Of a DNA stretch of 64,000 bases, positions 26,649 through 34,703 are shown piece after piece. The stretch is from Prevotellaceae bacterium (lineage in GTDB: Bacteria; Bacteroidota; Bacteroidia; Bacteroidales; Bacteroidaceae). The stretch's first letter is position 1, and each line of letters begins with the position of its first letter. Both the position numbers and the translations under genes were made by a program. The DNA is taken from contig JAUNOM010000004.1 in NCBI GenBank assembly GCA_030531085.1, positions 48,056-112,055 on the forward strand, written 5' to 3'. The notes beneath the pieces were generated by a model. The model was not told the origin of the DNA. It ran no database searches and saw only the letters and a program-made list of their open reading frames with translations.

Positions 26649-26678
26649 CACTTCAAATGTATGTGTCATACAAAAGAA

Positions 26679-27530
26679 ATGAAGAATAAAAATAAATATA
26701 TTGTATATACGCTATTATTATTTACAATATTCTTGACAAGTTGTGTCAAGGAGTTTAATGCGGTATACAAATCCACAGACTATACATATCGTTATGAGTA
26801 TGCTAAGGAGCAATTTTTACAGGGAAAGTATGAAAGAGCTTCCTTGTTACTTGGAGACATGGTGACCGTCTTGAAAGGAACAACCAATGGTGAAGAGTGT
26901 CTTTTCTTGTATGGACAGGCAACTTACAATAGTAAAGATTATGAATCTGCTGCAGAAATATTCAAAAAGTATTACACTTCATATCCTAAAGGCATATACG
27001 CAGAACTTGCTTCCTTTAATATAGGAGAGTGTCTTTACGCCACGGTACCGGAGCCACGATTGGATCAGGCACCTACATATCAGGCTATGAAAGCCTATCA
27101 GGATTTTATGGATGTTTTCCCAGAGGGTAGCCGAAAAAATATTGCGGAAAAGAAACTGTATGAATTACAAGACAAATTGGTATTGAAAGAGCTAATAAAT
27201 GCCAGATTGTATTATAATCTCGGTACTTATTTTGGAAACTGCAATAGTGGCGAGAATAATTATGAAGCGTGTATAGTGACAGCGCAAAATGCTTTGAAGG
27301 ATTATCCATTTACTACTTTAAGGGAAGAGTTCGCATCCCTCATTATGCAGAGTAAATATATGTTAGCTGTACATAGCGTAAGGGAAAAGCAAGCGGAACG
27401 CTTTCAAGATGCTGAAGATGAATGTTATGGTTTCCTGAATGAGTATCCAGATTCAAAAGATAAGTCTATAGCAGAGAAATATATAGAGAAATGCAAGAAA
27501 TTCACAGTTAATGAGGTTGTAAAGGATTGA
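26679..27530 (+). CDS. bamD: Outer membrane protein assembly factor BamD
   Basis: This 283-residue lipoprotein has a signal ending LTSC (Cys22). It is followed by tetratricopeptide repeats: YAKEQFLQGKYERASLLLGD, YNSKDYESAAEIFKKYYTSYP and YQDFMDVFPEGS are the first three. Length, lipoprotein anchor and repeats match BamD, the periplasmic partner of BamA in outer-membrane beta-barrel insertion. It is first in an operon with rpoZ and a DUF4293 gene, the usual Bacteroidales order. ATG 26679 was chosen over 26646 because the latter overlaps the promoter. Confidence 0.93.
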   Translation: MKNKNKYIVYTLLLFTIFLTSCVKEFNAVYKSTDYTYRYEYAKEQFLQGKYERASLLLGDMVTVLKGTTNGEECLFLYGQATYNSKDYESAAEIFKKYYTSYPKGIYAELASFNIGECLYATVPEPRLDQAPTYQAMKAYQDFMDVFPEGSRKNIAEKKLYELQDKLVLKELINARLYYNLGTYFGNCNSGENNYEACIVTAQNALKDYPFTTLREEFASLIMQSKYMLAVHSVREKQAERFQDAEDECYGFLNEYPDSKDKSIAEKYIEKCKKFTVNEVVKD

Positions 27531-27565
27531 ACTATTAAAGAATAAGAATCAAACAATTATAAACA

Positions 27566-27913
27566 ATGGATTACAAGAAATCAAAAGCTCCTACAAACAC
27601 TGTTACCCGTAACATTATGGAACTATGTGATGGTACAGGCAATATTTATGAGACCGTGGCTATTATTGGAAAAAGAAGTAACCAGATTGCCGCTGACATA
27701 AAGCAAGAACTAAACAAGAAGCTTGCGGAATTTGCAAACTATAATGACAGCCTTGAAGAGGTTTTTGAGAATCGTGAACAGATTGAGATAAGCCGTTTTT
27801 ATGAGAAACTGCCAAAGCCGACGCTTATTGCTACAGAGGAATTCCTGGACGGTGAGGTTTATTGGCATGATCCAGCCAAGGATGTGCGTGAGGATGACGA
27901 TGATGATTTCTAA
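27566..27913 (+). CDS. rpoZ: RNA polymerase omega subunit (Bacteroidetes type)
   Basis: The 115-residue protein starts MDYKKSKAPTNTVTRNIMEL and contains NIYETVAIIGKRSNQIAADIKQELNKKL in its first half, the omega helix pattern as seen in Bacteroidetes. The acidic C-terminal extension (DVREDDDDDF) is longer than in E. coli omega. It helps assemble and stabilise RNA polymerase around beta'. Its place between bamD (36 bases) and DUF4293 (12 bases) is the usual Bacteroidales arrangement. Confidence 0.9.
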   Translation: MDYKKSKAPTNTVTRNIMELCDGTGNIYETVAIIGKRSNQIAADIKQELNKKLAEFANYNDSLEEVFENREQIEISRFYEKLPKPTLIATEEFLDGEVYWHDPAKDVREDDDDDF

Positions 27914-27924
27914 ACATCAAAAGT

Positions 27925-28287
27925 ATGTGGCAGCGTAAACAGACTATTTACCTTATACTCGTTGTGTTCCTTATGGTTATCGCAACTTGTATGGCAACAT
28001 ACGTCTTGCTAAAGGTGGCGAGCGGAGTTATAGCGGCATTGGCGGCAGTTACAATCTTCTTGTTCAAGAAACGCCAACAACAAATAAGGATGTGCATGGC
28101 AGGGCAGGTGCTGTTGCTGTTATGGCTGATATATTTCTGCGTCGTGCACTTCTATGTGAACCATGCAGCTACAAGACTTCCTTTTTATCTGGTGTTGCCA
28201 GTGGTTGCGTATCTAATGTTCCGAATGGCACAAGCAGGTATCAGACATGATGAGAATTTGATACGTTCTGCTGATAGAATAAGATAA
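27925..28287 (+). CDS. DUF4293 family membrane protein
   Basis: The 120-residue protein begins MWQRKQTIYLILVV, typical of DUF4293. It has four hydrophobic segments: about 8-30, 33-47, 58-75 and 84-100. No catalytic motif is visible; function is unknown. It is the last gene before the hairpin terminator at 28297 and is tightly linked to rpoZ, so it is presumably expressed with it. Confidence 0.85.
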   Translation: MWQRKQTIYLILVVFLMVIATCMATYVLLKVASGVIAALAAVTIFLFKKRQQQIRMCMAGQVLLLLWLIYFCVVHFYVNHAATRLPFYLVLPVVAYLMFRMAQAGIRHDENLIRSADRIR

Positions 28288-28296
28288 GTATATATT

Positions 28297-28340
28297 AAGG
28301 TGTACCGCATTATTTAGTTTTATAGAATGCGTTACACCTT
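28297..28340 (+). terminator. Terminator of the bamD-rpoZ-DUF4293 operon
   Basis: AAGGTGTACCGCATT pairs with AATGCGTTACACCTT over a 14-base loop, one mismatch in the stem. AATGTGTTTTTAT follows. The hairpin includes the first possible ATG (28327) of the next frame, another reason to start that gene at 28387. Confidence 0.8.
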
Positions 28341-28386
28341 AATGTGTTTTTATACACCTAATGATTTAACCAATACAAATAAGATT

Positions 28387-29199
28387 ATGAATTTATCAAA
28401 AGTTTTTGTTGTTGCACTGTCTGCCATGACTTTAGTTTCATGCGGAGATAAGGTGCCTGCTAATCCCAAAGAGGGTGAGATAATCACAGTAAATGCTGCT
28501 GATGCTGCATTTGAAATGGTGTATGTGGCCCCAGGAGCTTATACCATGGGAGCTACGCCAGAAAATGAGGGTATAGATACCTTTACAGAATTACCGACAC
28601 ATAGGGTGACACTGACAAAAGGGTTCTTTATAGGGACTACGGAGGTGACGCAAGGACAGTGGGAGGCTGTGATGGGAAACAATCCGGCTCAGGTAAAGAA
28701 GTTTAATGAACAGGAGAACAAGGAACTTCCTGTAACGGACATTACCTGGGCAGATGCAAAGTCGTTTGTCAAGAAACTATCAGAGATGACGGGCCGTAAG
28801 TTCCGTATTCCTACAGAGGCGGAGTGGGAGTATGCTGCCCGTGGAGCTTCCAAGACTTTTAGCAGACAGTACAGCGGATCGCAATATGCAGATCAAGTGG
28901 CCTGTTTTAAACAGACAAGTAATGGTACGCCACATCCTGTAGGACAGTTCCGTCCAAACGAGATTGGAATACGTGACATGAGTGGTAATGTAGCCGAGTG
29001 GGTTGAGGATAATTTCATGAATTATAAGGATAGCGCGCAGACTGACCCATGCGTGGTCTTGTCTGACACACTCAGTCACGTAGCAAGAGGTGGCTCGTTC
29101 GAGAAGAAAAAGAATCAGTGCAGAGTCGCATCAAGAGAATACCTTGACGCAGACGTGAAGTCTATAACAGTGGGATTTCGCATTGTAATGGATAAATAG
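28387..29199 (+). CDS. SUMF1 / formylglycine-generating-enzyme family lipoprotein
   Basis: The 270-residue protein has a lipoprotein signal (MNLSKVFVVALSAMTLVSCG, Cys19). A sulfatase-modifying-factor domain follows: FEMVYVAPGAYTMGATPENE, GFFIGTTEVTQGQWEAVMGNNP, FRIPTEAEWEYAARGA, GIRDMSGNVAEWVED and HVARGGSFEKKKNQCRVASRE. That is the complete fold. The cysteine pair used by true formylglycine-generating enzymes was not recognised and no sulfatase is nearby, so a structural or binding role at the outer membrane is as likely as sulfatase activation. Gliding/T9SS lipoproteins such as GldJ share the fold. It lies downstream of the rpoZ-operon terminator; its own promoter was not recognised. Confidence 0.85.
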   Translation: MNLSKVFVVALSAMTLVSCGDKVPANPKEGEIITVNAADAAFEMVYVAPGAYTMGATPENEGIDTFTELPTHRVTLTKGFFIGTTEVTQGQWEAVMGNNPAQVKKFNEQENKELPVTDITWADAKSFVKKLSEMTGRKFRIPTEAEWEYAARGASKTFSRQYSGSQYADQVACFKQTSNGTPHPVGQFRPNEIGIRDMSGNVAEWVEDNFMNYKDSAQTDPCVVLSDTLSHVARGGSFEKKKNQCRVASREYLDADVKSITVGFRIVMDK

Positions 29200-29294
29200 T
29201 GTGAATGGATAATTAAGATGTATTTGTCCCCTGTAATGTTACAAAACTAACAAAAGTTCTGGATAAATATAGACAATTGTAAACTAAAATCAAG

Positions 29295-29330
29295 AAAAAT
29301 AAACAAAATGACACATTTTTGTTTATTTTT
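29295..29330. terminator. Inverted repeat just upstream of the gdhA -33 box
   Basis: AAAAATAAACAAAATG (29295-29310) is complementary, with one base bulged, to CATTTTTGTTTATTTTT (29314-29330). It may terminate transcription from the SUMF1-type gene. Because it ends one base before the gdhA -33 box, it may instead be an operator for that promoter. Confidence 0.5.
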
Positions 29331-29331
29331 C

Positions 29332-29362
29332 TTTGTGGAATAAAATAAAATTCTTACCTTTG
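29332..29362 (+). promoter_or_regulatory. Promoter for gdhA
   Basis: TTTG (29332-29335), 19 bases, TACCTTTG (29355-29362), a perfect consensus. The leader to the ATG at 29449 is about 80 bases. Confidence 0.85.
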
Positions 29363-29448
29363 CACCCGTTAATAAGAAACGAAGAAAAAATGCTGTTTGA
29401 AATATAACAGAACCATACAACAACCAACAAATAAAAGACAAAAGAAAA

Positions 29449-30783
29449 ATGAATGCACAGAAAGTAATTGAGAATCTCAAGATGAGATTCCCCAATGAGC
29501 CTGAGTACATCCAGGCTGTTAGTCAGGTACTTCCTACTATCGAGGAGGAGTACAACAAGCACCCGGAGTTTGATCGCGCAAATCTCATTGAGCGTCTTTG
29601 TATTCCTGACCGTGTCATTGAGTTCCGCGTTTCATGGGTTGATGACAAGGGTAACGTACAGACTAACATGGGTTATCGTGTGCAGCACAACAATGTTATC
29701 GGTCCTTACAAAGGTGGTATCCGTTTCCACCGTTCCGTAAACCTGGGCATCCTTAAGTTCCTTGCCTTTGAGCAGACTTTCAAGAATTCTCTGACAACTC
29801 TGCCTATGGGTGGTGCAAAGGGTGGATCTGACTTCTCTCCACGTGGCAAGTCTGATGCAGAGGTTATGCGTTTCTGTCAGGCTTTCATGACAGAACTGTA
29901 TCGTCACGTAGGTGCTGACGAGGATGTTCCAGCAGGTGACATCGGCGTAGGTGGCCGTGAGGTTGGCTATATGTTCGGTATGTACAAGAAGCTCACTCAT
30001 CAGTTCACTGGTATGCTGACAGGTAAGGGACTCGAGTTCGGCGGTTCACTGATTCGTCCAGAGGCTACAGGTTACGGTAACGTATACTTCCTTCTTAATA
30101 TGCTTGCTACACGCAACATCGATATCAAGGGTAAGACAGTGCTCGTATCTGGTTCTGGTAATGTGGCACAGTATACAGTCCAGAAGTGTATAGAGCTTGG
30201 TGCTAAGGTCGTTACAATGTCTGACTCTGATGGTTACATCTATGATCCGGACGGAATTGACGCAGAGAAGCTCGCTTACGTTATGGAGCTGAAGAATGTT
30301 CAACGTGGACGTATCCGTGAGTATGCAGAGAAGTATGGTTGCAAGTACGTTCAGGGTGCTAAGCCATGGTCAGAGAAAGCTGATATCGCTCTTCCTTCCG
30401 CTACTCAGAACGAGATCAACGAGGAGGCAGCCAAGACTCTTGTTGCAAATGGTGTATTCGCCGTTTCAGAGGGTGCAAATATGCCTACTACTCCGGAGGC
30501 TATCAAGGTGTTCCAGGACGCTAAGATACTTTACTCACCTGGTAAGGCTGCAAACGCTGGCGGTGTATCAGTATCAGGTCTTGAGATGTCACAGAACTCT
30601 GAGCGTCTCCGTTGGAGTGCTGCAGAGGTAGACCAGAAGCTCCACGATATCATGAACGATATTCATGAGAACTGCGTTAAGTACGGTACAGAGCCTGATG
30701 GTTATATCAACTATGTCAAGGGTGCTAATGTTGCAGGCTTCATGAAGGTTGCCAAGGCAATGATGGCTCAGGGTATCGTATAA
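29449..30783 (+). CDS. gdhA: NADP-specific glutamate dehydrogenase
   Basis: The 444-residue protein has the hexameric small-GDH layout. The catalytic region reads GGIRFHRSVNLGILKFLAFEQ then KNSLTTLPMGGAKGGSDFSP (active-site lysine in the latter), followed by VPAGDIGVGGREVGYMFGMYK. The cofactor fold GKTVLVSGSGNVAQYTVQK carries SGSGNVA. It makes glutamate from 2-oxoglutarate and ammonia, the main ammonium entry route in gut Bacteroidetes. Codon use resembles nifJ and suggests strong expression. It has its own consensus promoter and terminator, so it is monocistronic. Confidence 0.96.
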   Translation: MNAQKVIENLKMRFPNEPEYIQAVSQVLPTIEEEYNKHPEFDRANLIERLCIPDRVIEFRVSWVDDKGNVQTNMGYRVQHNNVIGPYKGGIRFHRSVNLGILKFLAFEQTFKNSLTTLPMGGAKGGSDFSPRGKSDAEVMRFCQAFMTELYRHVGADEDVPAGDIGVGGREVGYMFGMYKKLTHQFTGMLTGKGLEFGGSLIRPEATGYGNVYFLLNMLATRNIDIKGKTVLVSGSGNVAQYTVQKCIELGAKVVTMSDSDGYIYDPDGIDAEKLAYVMELKNVQRGRIREYAEKYGCKYVQGAKPWSEKADIALPSATQNEINEEAAKTLVANGVFAVSEGANMPTTPEAIKVFQDAKILYSPGKAANAGGVSVSGLEMSQNSERLRWSAAEVDQKLHDIMNDIHENCVKYGTEPDGYINYVKGANVAGFMKVAKAMMAQGIV

Positions 30784-30814
30784 ACCACAGAAGTTTATAA
30801 ATACCTGTAAATAT

Positions 30815-30852
30815 AAAAGGTGAATGCTAATTATGTGGCATTCACCTTTTTT
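30815..30852 (+). terminator. Terminator of gdhA
   Basis: AAAAGGTGAATGC (30815-30827) pairs perfectly with GCATTCACCTTTT (30838-30850), followed by more T. The longest form of the next frame would start inside this hairpin, at 30824. Confidence 0.88.
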
Positions 30853-30883
30853 AGTCGTTAAACGCGTTAATATCAAGCATTTT

Positions 30884-33800
30884 ATGAATAAAGAGCCCAT
30901 CCTAAAGGACGTATCCTTTCTAAACCTAATGCAAAAGCGTATCTTCAATGTACTCATCATCGCCAATCCGTACGATGCCTTTATGCTTGAGGATGACGGA
31001 CGTGTGGACGAGAAGATATTCTCAGAGTATATGCAGTTGGGGCTGCGTTATCCGCCCTCATTCACCCAAGTCTGTACGGTAGAAGAGGCGTCGGCCGTAA
31101 TCAGCACAACCCAGTTCGACCTTATAATATGTATGCCGGGTAATCGCGATAATGATGCGTTTGATGTGGCACGTGTTGTCAAGCAACAGTATCCGTTAAT
31201 ACCGTGTGTCGTGTTGACGCCCTTCTCACATGGTATCAGCAGCCGTATGCAAAATCTTGACCTTAGTATCTTTGACTATGTGTTCTGCTGGTTAGGGAAT
31301 ACGGAACTGATACTCTCGATAATAAAGCTGATAGAGGACAGGATGAATATAGACAACGACACTGCGGAGGCCGGCGTTAAGTGCATACTGTTTGTCGAGG
31401 ATTCCATACGCTTCATGTCAAGCATCCTGCCGCATTTGTACAAATATCTGCTGACGCAAAGTCTGAACTTCGCTACGGAGGCCTTGAACTCACAGGCAGA
31501 GATGTTAAGGATGCGGGGCAGGCCGAAGGTGATTGTTGCAAGGAATTACGAGGAGGCGTGCGAGCTATATGAGCGTTATAAGGACAATATGCTTGGCATT
31601 ATCTCTGATTGCCGTTTTCCGAAGAATGGAGAAAAAGACGAGGTGGCGGGTATAGAGCTGCTGACAATGATCCGTAAGGATAATGAGTACCTGCCCCTTA
31701 TACTGGAGACCGCAGAAAGCAATGTCAAATGCGACATTCCCGGCGTACGCATCATAGACAAGAACTCCAAGAAGATGCATATCGATATGCGCAATATCCT
31801 GGCGGAGCATTTTGGCTTTGGAGATTTTCTTTTCCGCGACCCTACGACGAAGGAAGTCATCAGAAAGGTGCGCAATCTGAAGGAGCTGCAAAGCGTAATC
31901 TTTGAAATTCCACATGACAGTATGTCATATCATGTTAGTCATAACCATATTTCACGCTGGCTTGCGGCTCGTGCCATCTTCCCTGTCTCTGAATTTCTCA
32001 AGGATGTCACATGGCATAAGTATCCTGATGTGGAGGTACACCGCAAGATGATATTCGATGCCATAGTGAAGTATCGCCGCATGAAGAACCTTGGCGTTGT
32101 AGCTGAGTTTAACAGGGAGCGGTTTGACTTCTACTCACATTTCGCGCGTATCGGCGACGGTTCTCTTGGCGGAAAGGGTAGGGGACTTGCCTTCCTTGAC
32201 AATATCATCAAGAAGCATGAGGAGTTTGGGCAGTTTGACAATGTCAAGGTGATGATACCCAAGACCGTGGTTCTCTGCACCGACATCTTCGATGAGTTCA
32301 TGGACAGCAACCATTTATGGGAGACGGCATTGTCGGACATCCCCGATGACGAGATTCTGAAGGCGTTCCTGAATGCCCAGCTGCCCGACAAGCTGCGTGA
32401 TGACTGCAATGCTTTTATCGACGCAACCTGCTCTCCGATTGCCATCCGCTCATCATCGTTACTTGAGGACAGCCACTACCAGCCTTTTGCCGGTATATAC
32501 AGCACCTACATGATACCATATTCCAATGACCGTGTGGAGATGCTGTCAAATCTCGCAAAGGCCATAAAAAGTGTCTATGCTTCCGTCTATTTCCGTGACT
32601 CGAAAGCATATATGACTGCGACACAGAATGTTATAGATCAGGAAAAAATGGCCGTGATATTGCAGGAAGTTGTAGGACAGCAGTACGGAAGCCACTATTA
32701 CCCTAACATCAGCGGTGTGTTGCGCTCCCTGAACTATTATCCCGTGGGCGATGAGCGTCCCGAAGAGGGCATAGCAAGTCTGGCGTTGGGCTTAGGAAAA
32801 TATATCGTTGACGGAGGGCAGACCTTGAGGGTGTCGCCATATCATCCTGCGCAGGTGTTGCAGATGTCAGAGATGGAAACGGCTCTGCGACAGACGCAGA
32901 CGCAGTTCTATGCCATAGCGTCTCCGTCAGAAGATGCGGCGAATGTGGATGGCGATAAGGGGCTCACATTCTCTGTCGACGATGGTTTCAACATAAAGAA
33001 GCTGATGGTGAAGCAGGCGGACGAGGATGGCTCACTGCTGTATATCGCTTCCACCTTTGATCCTTACGATCAGGTCATACGCCCCGGCATCTATGAGTCT
33101 GGCAGGAAAATAATTTCAATGAACGGCGTGCTTGAACAGCACGTTTTCCCCTTGCCGGAGCTGATGCAACTGGCCCTGCAGCTCGGCGAGAGCGAGATGC
33201 GCCGACCTGTTGAGATAGAGATGGCGTGCAACATCCATCCCGACAAGACGGGAGAGCTGTATCTGCTACAGATACGCCCCATCGTGGACAGCAAGCAGGT
33301 GCTCAACGAGAACTTGCTTGACATCCCTGACGACAGTTGCATCCTGCGTTCGCACAAGTCATTGGGGCACGGCATCATAGAGGACATACAGGATATCATA
33401 TACGTAAAGGTGGGCAAGGATTTCTCCGCGAGCAACAACCCACGGATAGCCGATGAGGTAGAGCGGATAAACAGACAGTTCCTTGAGAATGGCGGTTCAT
33501 ACGTCCTCATAGGGCCCGGGCGATGGGGTTCAAGTGACTCTTGGCTGGGAATCCCAGTTAAATGGCCCCACATCTCGGCCTCGAAACTTATTGTCGAGGA
33601 AATTCTCCCGTCATATTTCGTGGATCCATCCCAAGGCACCCACTTCTTCCAAAATCTTACCTCATTGGGAGTGGGATACTTCACGATAGACACGAACCAT
33701 GACCGCAATGGCAATCCTGTCCCGCAGGACCGTATATCGGAACAGGGGGAGATGGAGATTTTGCGCCGTGACTATCTTGACTCGCTGCCTGCTGTCTATG

Positions 33801-33919
33801 AGACAGACTATATCCGCCACGTCCGGCTGCCCGAGCCTTACATCGTAAAGATGGACGGCATGAAGCAGGAAGGCGTGCTGTGCAGGGTGACGCAGGCGCC
33901 CGACAAGGAAAAGCACTAA
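30884..33919 (+). CDS. Receiver-domain/PPDK-N (PEP synthase-like) protein lacking phosphohistidine and PEP domains
   Basis: This 1011-residue protein starts MNKEPILKDVSFLNLMQKRI. Residues 20-150 look like a degenerate receiver. Residues 165-300 are a better receiver: acidic pair in CILFVEDS (E172, D173), putative phospho-acceptor D242 in GIISDCRFP, and a lysine at about 293. From about 420 comes the PPDK/PEP-synthase ATP-binding domain: GDGSLGGKGRGLAFL, PIAIRSSSLLEDS and ELYLLQIRPIVDSKQVL. A C-terminal domain contains YVLIGPGRWGSSDSWLGIPV. The swivelling His domain (TSHAA type) and the PEP-binding barrel are absent, so it cannot be an ordinary PEP synthase although databases often name it so. 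It starts 32 bases after the gdhA terminator; ATG 30824 is rejected because it lies in that hairpin. Confidence 0.85.
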   Translation: MNKEPILKDVSFLNLMQKRIFNVLIIANPYDAFMLEDDGRVDEKIFSEYMQLGLRYPPSFTQVCTVEEASAVISTTQFDLIICMPGNRDNDAFDVARVVKQQYPLIPCVVLTPFSHGISSRMQNLDLSIFDYVFCWLGNTELILSIIKLIEDRMNIDNDTAEAGVKCILFVEDSIRFMSSILPHLYKYLLTQSLNFATEALNSQAEMLRMRGRPKVIVARNYEEACELYERYKDNMLGIISDCRFPKNGEKDEVAGIELLTMIRKDNEYLPLILETAESNVKCDIPGVRIIDKNSKKMHIDMRNILAEHFGFGDFLFRDPTTKEVIRKVRNLKELQSVIFEIPHDSMSYHVSHNHISRWLAARAIFPVSEFLKDVTWHKYPDVEVHRKMIFDAIVKYRRMKNLGVVAEFNRERFDFYSHFARIGDGSLGGKGRGLAFLDNIIKKHEEFGQFDNVKVMIPKTVVLCTDIFDEFMDSNHLWETALSDIPDDEILKAFLNAQLPDKLRDDCNAFIDATCSPIAIRSSSLLEDSHYQPFAGIYSTYMIPYSNDRVEMLSNLAKAIKSVYASVYFRDSKAYMTATQNVIDQEKMAVILQEVVGQQYGSHYYPNISGVLRSLNYYPVGDERPEEGIASLALGLGKYIVDGGQTLRVSPYHPAQVLQMSEMETALRQTQTQFYAIASPSEDAANVDGDKGLTFSVDDGFNIKKLMVKQADEDGSLLYIASTFDPYDQVIRPGIYESGRKIISMNGVLEQHVFPLPELMQLALQLGESEMRRPVEIEMACNIHPDKTGELYLLQIRPIVDSKQVLNENLLDIPDDSCILRSHKSLGHGIIEDIQDIIYVKVGKDFSASNNPRIADEVERINRQFLENGGSYVLIGPGRWGSSDSWLGIPVKWPHISASKLIVEEILPSYFVDPSQGTHFFQNLTSLGVGYFTIDTNHDRNGNPVPQDRISEQGEMEILRRDYLDSLPAVYETDYIRHVRLPEPYIVKMDGMKQEGVLCRVTQAPDKEKH

Positions 33920-33924
33920 AAAAG

Positions 33925-33964
33925 ATAAGCCACAGAAAGAATATGAAAACTTTCTGTGGCTTAT
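33925..33964. terminator. Bidirectional terminator between the PPDK-N gene and tmRNA
   Basis: ATAAGCCACAGAAAG pairs perfectly with CTTTCTGTGGCTTAT. The minus-strand side continues with CTTTTTTA, so it fits best as the ssrA terminator; it also lies right after the + strand stop codon. Confidence 0.85.
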
Positions 33965-33996
33965 TTCAATGACTCCAAGCCGTCTCAGCCTGAGTG

Positions 33997-34396
33997 GGTG
34001 GAGCTGGAGGGAGTCGAACCCTCGTCCAAACGGTGTGACCGTATGCTTTCTACATGCTTATTTCAGTTTAGATTTTCGAGTTGCAGTAAGACCTGAACCA
34101 CCAACTTGCAACCTTATCCCCATAAAGTTTCGCAAATGAATAGAGGTACTCCATTCGCTATTCCTGAAATTATAGCACCGCTTAAACCAGTAAGCCTCAT
34201 GAATTGGGCTCTGAGCGATGTCCCGTTCCTCTGCCTTGCAAAGGAATAAAGCTAATCTACTATACTTCGATTAAGCAGCGAGAGCGTACTTTGTTTCGCC
34301 AATTAAATTGTTCGGCCGACGTGATTATGGAGTCAACAGCCGTCACTCCGCATGCTTACACACCATCCCAGCCCGCTGTCAAATCCAGTCAGCCCC
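33997..34396 (-). ncRNA. ssrA: Transfer-messenger RNA (tmRNA)
   Basis: On the minus strand the RNA begins GGGGCTGACTGGATTTGACA (34396 downward) and ends with the T-arm GGTTCGACTCC and CAGCTCCA, which pairs with GGGGCTG to form the acceptor stem. The tag frame at 34271-34300 reads G-E-T-K-Y-A-L-A-A-stop, so the added peptide is (A)GETKYALAA, similar to other Bacteroidetes tags. The resume codon is GGC at 34298-34300. After the discriminator A the DNA reads CCC, not CCA, so the last base of CCA must be added enzymatically. It rescues ribosomes stalled on non-stop mRNA with SmpB. The 5' end is presumably cut by RNase P. Confidence 0.95.
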
Positions 34397-34417
34397 GAGA
34401 ATAAATGTTTGCGAGTG

Positions 34418-34448
34418 CAAAATTACAATAAATATTTTGTATATGCAA
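34418..34448 (-). promoter_or_regulatory. Promoter for ssrA
   Basis: On the minus strand TTG, 20 bases, TAATTTTG (34418-34425). This leaves about 15 bases of 5' leader to be removed from pre-tmRNA. Confidence 0.6.
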
Positions 34449-34509
34449 GATATTCTCTGTAATTTTTATCAGCGTCCTCCGCATCCAGTACGCACCTCTC
34501 TGTACATCC

Positions 34510-34551
34510 CCTATATATATAATAGGTACGCGTACATATAATATATATAGG
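34510..34551. repeat. 42-bp palindrome centred on GTACGCGTAC, copy A
   Basis: The left arm (34510-34530) and right arm (34531-34551) are complementary at 19 of 21 positions. The centre is GTACGCGTAC and the outer parts are alternating TA runs ending in CC/GG. Related copies lie at 55935-55970 and 63833-63874. This copy is followed 39 bases later by the 21-bp array. Confidence 0.88.
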
Positions 34552-34590
34552 CGCATATCTGTATTCCTCGAAATGTTCTACTGTTTTCTA

Positions 34591-34695
34591 CGGACGTTAG
34601 ATTTTTTTCTGTGGACGTTAGATTTTTTCAAAAAGGCCGTAGGTTTTTCTCTAAAGACCGCGAATTTTTGCCAAGTGGCGTTTTTCTTTACAAAA
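34591..34695. repeat. 21-bp-period T-tract tandem array, array A
   Basis: Five successive 21-base units. The first is CGGACGTTAGA-T7-CTG, the second is TGGACGTTAGA-T6-CAAA; units 3-5 diverge (AAGGCCGTAGG-T5..., AAGACCGCGAA-T5..., GTGGCG-T5...) but keep the period and a run of five T. The array stops 8 bases before the comF stop codon. The first unit is identical to one in the array at the right edge of the window. Confidence 0.85.
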
Positions 34696-34703
34696 AGTAC
34701 GTT

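Noticed and set aside
28387-29199. Active formylglycine-generating enzyme
   Set aside because: No sulfatase gene is adjacent and the catalytic cysteine pair was not recognised, so only the fold is claimed.
34591-34695. Array A as a CRISPR array
   Set aside because: Units are directly abutting with a 21-base period and no unique spacers, and there are no cas genes nearby.
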